Shown one piece after another: positions 44,772 through 54,198 of a stretch of 64,000 nt of DNA (position 1 is its first letter; every line of letters starts with the position of its first letter). This DNA comes from Bradyrhizobium sp. MOS003 (GTDB lineage Bacteria; Pseudomonadota; Alphaproteobacteria; Rhizobiales; Xanthobacteraceae), in contig NZ_PYFW01000002.1 in NCBI RefSeq assembly GCF_003020125.1, positions 859,501 through 923,500 of the forward strand, in the 5' to 3' direction. The notes beneath the pieces are model-generated. The model was not told the origin of the DNA. It saw nothing but the letters and a program-made list of their open reading frames with translations, and did not search any database. The position numbers and the translations under genes were made by a program.

Positions 44772-45025
44772 GTCGACCAGTAGAATAGGATGTATAGACT
44801 CATTCTACGATACCGGAGGCCACTCGATAGAGAACGATCGCCGTCAGATGTCGCTAGGCTTCATCGATCAGCTCAATACGGAATCTATTGAAACGAACAC
44901 CCAGGCGTCGCACCATCACACCTTCGTCGTATGGTTTAAAAAATTCTGGACAGACCCACTCGCTTTCAATCATACGTTGGCAACACGAATTGGAGGCAAC
45001 TCGCTTCTCCAGCTATGAGTAGGCA

Positions 45026-45391
45026 ATGCCGGAACCAAGTTCCTTAGGTCGTCAAATTGAAACCGCGTTGAGTTCCGTCTACGCAACCGACAAAGCAGGA
45101 CACAGCCAGTATGTTCTGCGATACCGAACGCCAACGAGAATCCCCTTCGCAATTAATAGAACACCACAAAGCGCGACGAGGTTTTGGTTTCCGGCGATTG
45201 ATCGCCTAAGGGTGGCGTTGGAGCAAAAGGGTTTTGCATGCCATCAAAGCGAGCCTCGATCTGACTCGCAGCATGGTACGGGCCGAAATAGCAATCTCGA
45301 TGTAATTCCCGAGTTCAAAGGAAAGTCGGTCCTGTGGACGAGTGTCAAGACGGCAAGTCAAGCAATCGAGGCAGCGTCCTGCCTTCGATAA
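45026..45391 (+). CDS. Hypothetical protein (121 aa)
   Basis: ATG 45026. The second half reads as a compact domain: FPAIDRLRVALEQKGFACHQSEPRSD, then NSNLDVIPEFKGKSVLWTSVKTASQAIEAAS. The first half (RYRTPTRIPFAINRTPQSATRFWF) is basic. No known motif recognised. It lies 74 bases before the next plus-strand gene and could be a short independent gene or the end of a decayed one. Confidence 0.4.
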   Translation: MPEPSSLGRQIETALSSVYATDKAGHSQYVLRYRTPTRIPFAINRTPQSATRFWFPAIDRLRVALEQKGFACHQSEPRSDSQHGTGRNSNLDVIPEFKGKSVLWTSVKTASQAIEAASCLR

Positions 45392-45464
45392 TTGCGCCGC
45401 ATCTCGATTAACTGATGCGTTGTTATGACATAAATCGGCCATTGACCGACCAACGCCACTCGGA

Positions 45465-46652
45465 ATGACCAAAACCAGGGAATTCACCCGCCAAGAACTT
45501 TACGACCTCGTCTGGACAACCCCTCTCGTGAAACTCGCCAAGGAGTTTGGGCTGTCCGACGTCGGCTTGCGAAAAACCTGTGTCCGCCATCAGGTACCCA
45601 CTCCGCCGCTCGGCTATTGGGCCAAGCTCAGTTTTGGCAAGCCGGCTAAAAAGACGCCTCTGTTGCCGCCCAGTCCGGGCGTGTCCGACCGCGTCCTCGT
45701 CTCTGTATTTGTGCGTCCGGTTCCCCCTAAGGAAGTCATAGAGGCTGCCGCAAGGGCTCACGAGCGGATATCGACCCCCATTGTTGTGCCGGACGAGAGC
45801 CCCACCCGCCTGCACCCGACTGCCAAAGCGCTCAGGCAGGCACTCCGTTCGGCAAGGCCAGATGATGAGGGTTTTCTGCGGGTTGGTGGCCCGGGCCTTC
45901 TGGTCGCCTCCCTAGGGGCGGTCAACCGCGAACGGGCCTGGCTAATTGTCGATACGCTGCTAAAGGCCGTGGAAGCTGCTGGCCAGCAGATTAAGGCGAC
46001 CGACACCGGGCTTGTTGCGATCGTTGATGGCGAAACCCTGTCACTGCGGCTTGGCGAGACAAAGGAGAAGACAGCACATCAGCCGACCCTGGCCGAACTC
46101 AAGGCTAAGGCAAACTGGGAAGAACAACACCGCAAATGGCCGTCACTGTATAATCTCGACCGACGGCATTGGCGCAACTGGGACTATCAACCCTCCGGTC
46201 GGTTGTCGCTGACCCTGACGGACCCGCTTAGAACGCAATGGCAGGACGACTACGTGCTGGCTCGGTGGAGCGACAGAAAGGCGAGCAAACTCGAGGCCCA
46301 CCTGGAGGACGTTCTGGTCGCGATGCTGACGGGCGCTGCAACGGCGCGACATAACCGGCTTGCCGCGGAAGCCGAAAAGCGCCGGAGAGAGGAAACTCAC
46401 CAGGCTTACCTCAAAGAACAAGAACGACGGAGATACGAAGCTCAGCTTGATGCCTTCATTGAAGCCAAGGCGGATGAGTTGATCAGGCTGCAGAAGATTG
46501 TTGCGTTCAGAGACCATCTTTCGTGGGAGCCAGGCACCCCATGTTCGCCTGCGGAAGAGGGAATCCTTCGCGCCACAAACGACCTCATCAGCCGCCTACA
46601 ACATGGCTTATCCGCTGAGGCGCTCAAACGAGCAGTCAAGCTGTATAACTAG
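45465..46652 (+). CDS. Hypothetical protein with N-terminal HTH-like motif (395 aa)
   Basis: ATG 45465 (MTKTREFTRQELYDLVWTTP). The opening resembles a widespread uncharacterised proteobacterial family beginning FTRxELYxxVW...LAxxFGLSDVGLRKxCxRHxVPxPPxGYWAKL, whose start reads as a helix-turn-helix. The middle is mixed; residues ~300-360 are a charged coiled-coil-like helix (EKRRREETHQAYLKEQERRR). The C-terminal ~25 residues have a fragmentary duplicate at 44672-44771. It lies 250 bases before dpdF in the same direction, but nothing ties it to the Dpd system. Confidence 0.65.
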   Translation: MTKTREFTRQELYDLVWTTPLVKLAKEFGLSDVGLRKTCVRHQVPTPPLGYWAKLSFGKPAKKTPLLPPSPGVSDRVLVSVFVRPVPPKEVIEAAARAHERISTPIVVPDESPTRLHPTAKALRQALRSARPDDEGFLRVGGPGLLVASLGAVNRERAWLIVDTLLKAVEAAGQQIKATDTGLVAIVDGETLSLRLGETKEKTAHQPTLAELKAKANWEEQHRKWPSLYNLDRRHWRNWDYQPSGRLSLTLTDPLRTQWQDDYVLARWSDRKASKLEAHLEDVLVAMLTGAATARHNRLAAEAEKRRREETHQAYLKEQERRRYEAQLDAFIEAKADELIRLQKIVAFRDHLSWEPGTPCSPAEEGILRATNDLISRLQHGLSAEALKRAVKLYN

Positions 46653-46904
46653 CTCGGCTGGTCTGCGACCGTCGCCCGCGTATTGCGACGCAGCAAGCGT
46701 TGCGGGTGCTTTGCCTTGTGAGTAGGGCGCAAGAACGTTCGAATGGACATTTAGTCGGTCTTGTTTGCGATCGCAGGTTGTGACAGCCTGCAGGCGTCAT
46801 CGGGAACAAATTGCCATTTCTGACTTCGGTGTGACGTTTCAATAATGCACTCACCTTTTCTGCTGGAGCGCGCTCCCGTCTACTGCCTTCGTAAATTAGG
46901 CTGA

Positions 46905-49346
46905 GTGCGCTTGAATAGTTTAAGCTGGCATATACGAGCGATTGACCGCTGCTACAGAGCCCTCAAAGCAGCAACCTCTTCGGCTGACCGGCTTGCGCTG
47001 ATGCGCTCACTAGTGCGACTGCAACACGGCAGGCTCAGCCTCCGCGAGTCCGGAATAGAACTCACGTCTGACGAGGTTGGTCTTCTCGCCCGCTTCGGAC
47101 TTGCGCTCACAGGCAACCATGATGCGCTTCGTCTAATACCAGACCAAGAGATTGTTGCAGGTCTGGAGCAGGCACTTGAACTGGACACCAGCAACAGAAG
47201 GGTCTTCGAGCCCGCCGTCGCCGACGCCGTTTTGTTGAGGCTGACGCCGCATATCAGGTACCAAAGCGAAGCCCAAAAGGCGGCGGTGCGAGCGCTCTTG
47301 ACACAGCCGTCCGGCAGCGGACTCCTGGTCAGCATGCCGACCGGATCAGGTAAGAGCCTACTATTCCAATTGGCTGCCCTGTTCGAACGGCGTCGGGCCG
47401 CGGGGGCGTGTGTGCTCGTCATCACACCGACCATTGCGCTCGCACTCGACCACGCCCGCACACTTCGGAACTTTCCCGGACTTGAAGCAAGCCGGGCTCT
47501 CACGGGTGATACGCCGGTTCAGGAGAAGAATTTAATCATCGACGCGTTTAGACGCGGCGAGATTCCCATCCTTCTGCTCTCGCCTGAGAAGGCTCTCAGC
47601 TCAGAGTTATTGCCGCACCTCTGCGAGGCTGCTCGTCCAGACTCTGTGTTGTTCGGCCTCGATGCCAGGCTGACGCACTTATTCGTGGACGAGGCGCATA
47701 TCATAGAAAGTTGGGGCCGAAGTTTCCGGCCAGACTTTCAGCGTCTTCCTGCATTGCTCGTTGAGCTCCGTAATGCCAATCCCAACATACGGACTGTCCT
47801 GCTTTCCGCAACAATTCCGCCAACGGCACGCGACGTGATCTGCAAGACCTGGAGGCTCAACGGCGAATGGCTCGAAGTGGACGCTAGGACGCCTCGCTAT
47901 GAGCATGATGTCGTGGTAGCATCGTTTGATTGGCCCTCAGACCGAGACAAGGCTTTCGAGTACGTCCTGGACCGGATTCCGCGGCCAGCGATCGTTTATA
48001 CGACACAGGTCGCACACGCGAACATGCTTTTCGCACGCCTGACCCAAGATCTTAGATATGCCCGCGTCGCAGTTTTTACCGGCGACACCCCACCCGCCGA
48101 ACGTCAATCCATTATAGATGGCTGGGCTGCGGACAACTATGACGTAGTCGTAGCCACCTCGGCCTTCGGTCTAGGAATCGACAAGCAGGACGTTCGATCG
48201 GTCGTTCATGTCTGCTTGCCCGAAAGCGCGGCACGTTGGTACCAAGAGATCGGTCGCGCCGCACGGGATGGCGGGCAAGGCACCGCAATATGCTTATTCA
48301 CAAAGGGAGTTCGCGACCGAGATAGCGATGTCTCCCAAGCATTCGGACTTGCGACAAGTGGCTGGCTCACGCGTGAACTCGCCGAAAGCCGCTGGTCTGC
48401 ACTGGTCTTCGGGGCTACAGGCAAGCATTGGGAAGCAGGACACGAAATCATGTCCGTGAATCTCAATTCCTTGCGCGAAGGTCTCCCGCGTCAGCTCACA
48501 GACTATAACCGCGGCTGGAATATGGCTCTTCTCACCTTGATGCAACGCGCCGGCGTCATTCGAGTCCGAACCGTTTCGATCATTCGCGATCAACCCGGAT
48601 CGACCTGGGATCTGGAGGTATTGGATCGAAGAATTGTCAGTACGACAGACCCCGTCGCCTGGGACCACGTCTTCGAAGTTCGCGAGGAGGAGAAAGCTGC
48701 AGCGAGAGAAACGCTGAAGCCATTTGTAGGCGCGATGCTAAATCCGCAGCGAGAATGCATTGCCCGTTCCGCCTTCGAACTTATAGAGCCCGAAGCAGCA
48801 GTCCCACCCTGCGGTCGCTGTCAAGCCTGCCGGACCATTGGGCATAGACCGCCGGGTATCCTGCCGTGCACTGGACTCGAGACCGCATGGCCTATTTCTC
48901 CTGATTGCGTCTCACCACTTCCCAAAGAGATCCTCATCATCGCACCGGACGACCCCGCATTAGGCCGGCATTTCCCGAAGCTCCTGACGCGACTATCACA
49001 TGCCGGAGCTGAGCAATTCATCTTGTCGTCCGAATTGGCTCTGCAAGCCGCACGCACGCTCTGTGCTTGCTCGGAGTTCGGGTTGGTCCTAGAGGCTGAA
49101 AACATTGGGTCACAAACGAAATTCGCAGCTGTTCCCACAGCTGTCGTGCTTCCAGACGACCCGGCATTGGCAAGCTTTCTGATTGGCCGGCTCAATGAAT
49201 TCCGCTCCATTTCGCCCAACATTCCGATTGTTGTTGTTGCGGAACCTCACCGGATGCTGGGCGGACGACGTCTGGATCAAACGCTATCAACGTCCGCGCC
49301 GATACACGAACAGATGCTCGACACTTTGACCAAAAGGCTGAATTGA
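46905..49346 (+). CDS. dpdF: DpdF, RecQ-like DEAD/DEAH helicase of the Dpd island
   Basis: 813 residues from GTG 46905 (TTG 46911 also in frame). SF2 helicase motifs: Walker A VSMPTGSGKSLLFQ (~residue 145-155), DEAH box FVDEAHIIESWGRSF (~262), LLSATIPP (~302), YTTQVAHANML, TGDTPPAER and YQEIGRAARDG (~447). A zinc-type set of cysteines near 635 (PPCGRCQACRTIG) is like the RecQ zinc region. DpdF is one of the Dpd proteins needed for restriction of unmodified DNA rather than for making the base. First of four tightly packed genes; dpdG starts directly after its stop. Confidence 0.82.
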   Translation: MRLNSLSWHIRAIDRCYRALKAATSSADRLALMRSLVRLQHGRLSLRESGIELTSDEVGLLARFGLALTGNHDALRLIPDQEIVAGLEQALELDTSNRRVFEPAVADAVLLRLTPHIRYQSEAQKAAVRALLTQPSGSGLLVSMPTGSGKSLLFQLAALFERRRAAGACVLVITPTIALALDHARTLRNFPGLEASRALTGDTPVQEKNLIIDAFRRGEIPILLLSPEKALSSELLPHLCEAARPDSVLFGLDARLTHLFVDEAHIIESWGRSFRPDFQRLPALLVELRNANPNIRTVLLSATIPPTARDVICKTWRLNGEWLEVDARTPRYEHDVVVASFDWPSDRDKAFEYVLDRIPRPAIVYTTQVAHANMLFARLTQDLRYARVAVFTGDTPPAERQSIIDGWAADNYDVVVATSAFGLGIDKQDVRSVVHVCLPESAARWYQEIGRAARDGGQGTAICLFTKGVRDRDSDVSQAFGLATSGWLTRELAESRWSALVFGATGKHWEAGHEIMSVNLNSLREGLPRQLTDYNRGWNMALLTLMQRAGVIRVRTVSIIRDQPGSTWDLEVLDRRIVSTTDPVAWDHVFEVREEEKAAARETLKPFVGAMLNPQRECIARSAFELIEPEAAVPPCGRCQACRTIGHRPPGILPCTGLETAWPISPDCVSPLPKEILIIAPDDPALGRHFPKLLTRLSHAGAEQFILSSELALQAARTLCACSEFGLVLEAENIGSQTKFAAVPTAVVLPDDPALASFLIGRLNEFRSISPNIPIVVVAEPHRMLGGRRLDQTLSTSAPIHEQMLDTLTKRLN

Positions 49347-50237
49347 ATGAGTGTACTTGCCCGACCACAAGGCTCGCCCGAGAGAGTCTGGTCACTGGTC
49401 GCAGGTCTCGCTGCGCTGGGTGGACGCACAGACCGCACCACATTCGAATCTTTAATCAACCCCGGCTACAATAAGGCCGGCGTTATGACGAAGACCAAGG
49501 CAGAGTTGGCACGAGACACCCTCGGGGCAGCATCAAGTCTAGGATTGGTCGAATACAACAACGTTGAAGCTTTTCTTCGAGTAGACGTTGGGTCCGTCGA
49601 TCAACTGGCTGATCATCTACATCATCACCTCACGCATTTGTCAGACGAGGACACCAACTCGGTTCTATTGGAAGCCTATTCTTGGGTGGCCGTGGAGAGT
49701 GATAGGCACGGAAACCTGAGCTGGATCTATGAACTGGACCGAAAAACATTTGCCGATCAAGCGAACTCTGCTCTCGTTGGCGAGGACGAGGATGGTCGCC
49801 CAATGAATGAAACAAAGCTTGCCCCATGGCGACGATGGCTCACCTTTATAGGACTGGAGATGCCACTCCCGCTTCCGGGAAATCCAAGCTTTCCGTCCCC
49901 CGTACGCCGCCTTTTGAAGGAAATTCGGCTTGCCGGATTGCCAATTGGCGAAGAGGTCGCAGGACAGGAATTTCTATCGATCATAGCAAATTGCGCTCCC
50001 TATCTCGATGGGGGCCGCCTCTTTCTTCAGGCTTGCGATAGAATGAGTCATTCGCTTAAGCCGAGCACTTTGTCTCCCGTACTAAGCGCTGCGCTGTGGG
50101 ATCTGCACGACGATGGCGCGATCACATTGCGTCCGCGAGGCGACTCAACAAACGCAGTGAAACTGACTGGAGACGCCTCGCACAAGATACAGAACTTCAG
50201 CCTCGTCGTATTGAACGCGGAGGAGAAGGCCGCGTGA
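49347..50237 (+). CDS. dpdG: DpdG, helper protein of the Dpd island
   Basis: 296 residues; ATG 49347 is immediately after the dpdF stop. Looks like a winged-helix-rich protein: ERVWSLVAGLAALGGRTDRTTFESLINP and AELARDTLGAASSLGLVEY at the start, WRRWLTFIGLEMPLP in the middle and a second WHTH-like end (LSAALWDLHDDGAITLRPR). No catalytic motif. Its place between dpdF and dpdH and its length fit DpdG. The stop overlaps the dpdH start (GTGA). Confidence 0.75.
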   Translation: MSVLARPQGSPERVWSLVAGLAALGGRTDRTTFESLINPGYNKAGVMTKTKAELARDTLGAASSLGLVEYNNVEAFLRVDVGSVDQLADHLHHHLTHLSDEDTNSVLLEAYSWVAVESDRHGNLSWIYELDRKTFADQANSALVGEDEDGRPMNETKLAPWRRWLTFIGLEMPLPLPGNPSFPSPVRRLLKEIRLAGLPIGEEVAGQEFLSIIANCAPYLDGGRLFLQACDRMSHSLKPSTLSPVLSAALWDLHDDGAITLRPRGDSTNAVKLTGDASHKIQNFSLVVLNAEEKAA

Positions 50238-53200
50238 ATAGCCCTGTTTCAGCCTGTTGGACTAGAGATCAAGCCAAGTCTGTTTTCGTCACTGAGGCAC
50301 TCGAAGGGGGGGATGCAATCTTCCTCGCAACCCATACGCCCATTCAAGGTTTCGACAGGGGTGGTCGAGATGCAGGTGAGATCGATGGGGACAACGAGCA
50401 TGCCATTCTTAAGGCTCTCGCGGACCCCAATCGCCGACACGCATTTTGTGTAGTCCAGGGCGAGCCTGGATCCGGCAAGTCGCATTTGGTGCGCTGGCTC
50501 TCCGTCAACTGGTCGGTCGACACTGATATTAAGCTTCTACTTCGGCGCGCCGACGGGAGCCTTGAAGGCGCTCTCCGTCAACTGAAGGACCGCTTGCCGG
50601 CCGAGTTCGGAAAGCTATTTGACAATATCGGTCAACGACAAAGGGCCAACTTGGGAGGACGAGCAAACGTGTTTGCGGCCACGCTCGCAGCAACTCTGGA
50701 GCCAACCCATTTTGAGAAACCAATAGGGGACGAGAAGTGGTGCGCGGATTTTGCGCCCGGCGATATCTTGGCCAATCCAGTCATTCGACGCACTTGGAAG
50801 GGCCCGTCCCGAATTCTTAATCTCCTGGAGGGCGCCGGAGGGGAGAGAAATAGCGCCACCGCATCATTTGACCTTTACGACATTGAGGACCTAGCCAATG
50901 CATGCGATCGACTCACGGCCGGCGCACTTAGCTATCGCTCTCAGCAACTGGTAAGCCGCCTGCAACGAGAAGCCGAAACAATCCAACGGTACCGGGAGCA
51001 GCAGTGGCGCGCCGATGAACTGGCCATTGAAGTGGCAACGTTTGTGCCAAATAGCGTTGCCCTGATCAAGGCTTTGAATGACCGCCGCAATGAGGCGATT
51101 CGAAATGTACTGGGCGTCTCGGCAGACAGCCTCAAGACACTCTTCCGCAGCGTCCGGGAGGCGTTGGGAGGTCGCGGTCAACGACTGGTCCTCCTATTGG
51201 AGGACATCACTAGTTGGGAGGGCCTTGATGACAGCCTACTCGATGTCCTTGTCGACAACGCCGAGGCGCATGGAGGAGACAGTCAAAAGGCGATCTGCCC
51301 GATCATCTCGATCGTTGGCGTCACTCCCGATTTCTATGACAAACTGCCAGGAAATATCCGGCAGCGCATCACCCACGAAATCAAGTTGGGAACAGCAAAT
51401 GGCGGGCTTCAAGATGTGGCGACGCTCCGCGATCCTCGAAATCGACGAGTGTTTATGGCGCGCTACTTGGCTTCAGTCCGCGTTAGCCTGTCAGCTTTGG
51501 AACAGTGGCGCGACGAGTTTCGACGCAAACCTAGTTTGCCACCGCCCAACGCTTGTACGGGATGCGAGAGAAAGGAGCAGTGCTTTCAAGTGTTCGGAGA
51601 CGAAGACGGCATCGGGCTATTCCCCTTTACCGCTCATGCCCTCGATCGCTTTTTCGATGGCTTGAAGGAAAATGATAACGGACAGACCTGGCGTACACCG
51701 CGAGGCATTCTCCAAGGAATCCTGAACGTCAATCTCAATCAACCGGAAGCGTTGAGTGAATCCCGCTTTCCTGATCCCCTGATCGAGCGAAGCGCAATAC
51801 GGGAAGATCGGCGCTCGGACAGAGTAATTTCAAACCGATTGGACCGACTTATTGTAAACAGGATCGAGGATGCCGGCGAACAAGCTCGAATGCGTCGGTT
51901 TCTAGCGTATTGGGGAAACCCGGCTCGCGCCGATACAATTGAAGTGGACGGAGAGTTGGCTTTGGCCGGCGCAAAGCGTCGTCTCTTCGAAGCCTTTGCC
52001 TTACCCTGGATTGGCGATGAGACGGCAGACAATGGGAAAGCCGCCTACAAACCGCTCGACCCACCCAACGAGCAGCCCGCACCTGTTGTACCTGATGAAC
52101 AAGAGGATGAAACGATCGAACCCAACATCGACTCCGGCCTCACTCGTAGTCCACAATTACCCGCGAGACCTCGTCCCTCCGTCGCCCCTCCGAAGCCGAG
52201 GCGCTTAACGAGTACTCGAACGGAACTCGAAAGACATCAGCACGAATTACGAAACTGGTCGAGCGGCGAAGGAATTGAGAATCCAAGTGCGTGGAACAAG
52301 ATTTTGTTCGAACTACTCCAACATGTAGACTCGCGAAGGTTTGGCATTCAACCGTATCTGTTCGAACGACTCGTGACGCAGGATATGGTTAAGCTACAGG
52401 GTAGTACGGCGGGATCCCGGCAGTATCTCGTCGTCGACGCGGAGCCTTGGGTGAGGGACGGCCTCGAAGGCTATCTTTCGCTCAAACTTGATCGAGGTCT
52501 CTCGGCGCAAGAGGCAGATTTCCATCGTCGCAATCTATTAAGAATGATGCGGCGCTTCGAAAAGCTGATCGTCTCTTACATCGAGTCGCGTATTCCAACG
52601 TTCTCCCCTGGCGAGCGCTGGTCACCCATCGTCAGTATTGCACAGGTACTTGTGGTACGCGCCTGGCTACGGGGAACACTCGCACCTGAAGCATCAACTC
52701 TTGAACATCTAAGGGCAATCCTTAGCGATGAGCCGGACCCAACGAGTGACCCGAAGTCGAGGTCTGCACCGTGGCAAGACTGGCTTAGCACTACGGACAA
52801 ATGGCATGATCGCCTCAGAAGTGAGCTCAGAGGCCTAGTCACTTTGTCAATTGGAGAGGGAAGTAGCGGGCTTATCGATGCGAGCGAAGTCATCGCCGCG
52901 ATCGAACGCATTAGAGCGACAGGCAAGGTAGACGCAGTGCCTCAGGAAGAGGGCAACATGCCTGATATTTTGGAGCAGGCATACGAATTAACGTCCGCCT
53001 GGAAAGACAAGTGGGTCAACGTTTACAGGATTGAAGCATCAACACTAGAGGGACGGGTCAAGTCCTTGTTGTCGCGCTTGCGCGGCAACGGAATTGCTCA
53101 GCACATGACCCGACTTGATGCGGCGATTACGGCCGTTGCAGACCTATTGCCAGGGGCGGCGTCCGAAGCCGTGGGCAAGTGGAAGGAGACCTACTCCAGA

Positions 53201-53497
53201 TTGAAGAATAGGCTAGAGACGGATGGACGGGCACTCGAAGAATTCATTGTAAGCTTTGAGGACGCCGAACTCGGCCTACCAGAGGGGGCGGCCAAGCGAT
53301 TCGGTTGGATGGCGCGAGCTCCAGCCAAAGTTCTGTCCGATTTTCTTGAACTGGCCAATATCGGCGAGAAACTGATCGAAGATCTTTATGAGCACGTCAA
53401 TGACTGTATTCGAGAGGCCAGCGGCACCGCATCTTTGTCAGATGTAAAACGCGCAGGCCTTGCTCTGAAGGCCGCGACGGGGGACGGAGACACCTAG
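50234..53497 (+). CDS. dpdH: DpdH, large P-loop ATPase of the Dpd island
   Basis: 1087 residues. Start placed at GTG 50234, which overlaps the dpdG stop (GTGA), rather than the longer frame beginning inside dpdG. Walker A GEPGSGKSHLVRW at residues 76-88; a likely Walker B LVLLLEDITSWEG near 317; a zinc-like cluster ACTGCERKEQCF near 440; a long helical C-terminal half. This matches DpdH, the ATPase that accompanies the DpdF/DpdJ helicases in restriction. dpdI starts two bases after its stop. Confidence 0.78.
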   Translation: MNSPVSACWTRDQAKSVFVTEALEGGDAIFLATHTPIQGFDRGGRDAGEIDGDNEHAILKALADPNRRHAFCVVQGEPGSGKSHLVRWLSVNWSVDTDIKLLLRRADGSLEGALRQLKDRLPAEFGKLFDNIGQRQRANLGGRANVFAATLAATLEPTHFEKPIGDEKWCADFAPGDILANPVIRRTWKGPSRILNLLEGAGGERNSATASFDLYDIEDLANACDRLTAGALSYRSQQLVSRLQREAETIQRYREQQWRADELAIEVATFVPNSVALIKALNDRRNEAIRNVLGVSADSLKTLFRSVREALGGRGQRLVLLLEDITSWEGLDDSLLDVLVDNAEAHGGDSQKAICPIISIVGVTPDFYDKLPGNIRQRITHEIKLGTANGGLQDVATLRDPRNRRVFMARYLASVRVSLSALEQWRDEFRRKPSLPPPNACTGCERKEQCFQVFGDEDGIGLFPFTAHALDRFFDGLKENDNGQTWRTPRGILQGILNVNLNQPEALSESRFPDPLIERSAIREDRRSDRVISNRLDRLIVNRIEDAGEQARMRRFLAYWGNPARADTIEVDGELALAGAKRRLFEAFALPWIGDETADNGKAAYKPLDPPNEQPAPVVPDEQEDETIEPNIDSGLTRSPQLPARPRPSVAPPKPRRLTSTRTELERHQHELRNWSSGEGIENPSAWNKILFELLQHVDSRRFGIQPYLFERLVTQDMVKLQGSTAGSRQYLVVDAEPWVRDGLEGYLSLKLDRGLSAQEADFHRRNLLRMMRRFEKLIVSYIESRIPTFSPGERWSPIVSIAQVLVVRAWLRGTLAPEASTLEHLRAILSDEPDPTSDPKSRSAPWQDWLSTTDKWHDRLRSELRGLVTLSIGEGSSGLIDASEVIAAIERIRATGKVDAVPQEEGNMPDILEQAYELTSAWKDKWVNVYRIEASTLEGRVKSLLSRLRGNGIAQHMTRLDAAITAVADLLPGAASEAVGKWKETYSRLKNRLETDGRALEEFIVSFEDAELGLPEGAAKRFGWMARAPAKVLSDFLELANIGEKLIEDLYEHVNDCIREASGTASLSDVKRAGLALKAATGDGDT

Positions 53498-53499
53498 GC

Positions 53500-54198
53500 A
53501 TGTCTGATAAGCTATTGGAGCTAGAGATCCTCCTTAAGCAACTTCCAGGGGCCGTGGAGCGTCGGCGTCTTGGCGACCGGTTGAGACAAGCCGTAGACGT
53601 GCTCAGGGATTCCGACTACCGGGTCAATCGAACAAGGGCCGTGCTTGAATTGGCCCATCTAACTGAGTTTCAGCAGAGTAGCCCGCAAGGCGATGTGATC
53701 GATAAGCTCAAGGAGGAGGCGTGGGAAGTCGGTGATGCGCTACAAAACGCAACAACAGAAGATGAACTAAAGAATGCGGTTTATGACTACGACCGCGTAT
53801 TAAAACCAGCCCTCGCCTCGGCTGATAAAGCTGTGAGGATTCATTGGAGCAGGGTTGTGGATGAGAGATTCCGTCCCATCGAGCTCTTAGGTGAATTGCT
53901 TGAACGTATTGGGATCGCGGGAAACCTCGGACAACAGTTGCGGGACTGCGCAAGGCGTGGATTGGCCTCGACCAACAACTCTCAACTGACAGATATCGTC
54001 GCCAACGCCAAAAATCTGCTTGCAGAACTGTCTGTGCTACAAAAGCGGAGAGCTGAGGCGATAGGGAACGGAAATGTGGGGACGTTTGTGAATGCCCTAG
54101 CGGAAGGCAGGGCCACCCTTGAATTGATCACCCCTGACGTCCGCGAATGGCTTGAAATGAACAACGCGCTCGATCGCTTGGGTGTCACACCGCGGTAG
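53500..54198 (+). CDS. dpdI: DpdI, small helical protein of the Dpd island
   Basis: 232 residues, ATG 53500, two bases after dpdH. Entirely helical and charged: LLELEILLKQLPGAVERRRLGDR, RTRAVLELAHLTEFQQ and a C-terminal ITPDVREWLEMNNALDRLGV. No motif. Assigned as DpdI because of size and position after dpdH; sequence alone would not identify it. Its last 14 bases overlap the 3' end of the convergent dpdJ fusion gene. Confidence 0.65.
   Translation: MSDKLLELEILLKQLPGAVERRRLGDRLRQAVDVLRDSDYRVNRTRAVLELAHLTEFQQSSPQGDVIDKLKEEAWEVGDALQNATTEDELKNAVYDYDRVLKPALASADKAVRIHWSRVVDERFRPIELLGELLERIGIAGNLGQQLRDCARRGLASTNNSQLTDIVANAKNLLAELSVLQKRRAEAIGNGNVGTFVNALAEGRATLELITPDVREWLEMNNALDRLGVTPR

Noticed and set aside
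50096..50233. Upstream extension of dpdH
   Set aside because: Overlaps dpdG and is basic, non-conserved-looking sequence; GTG 50234 is coupled to the dpdG stop.
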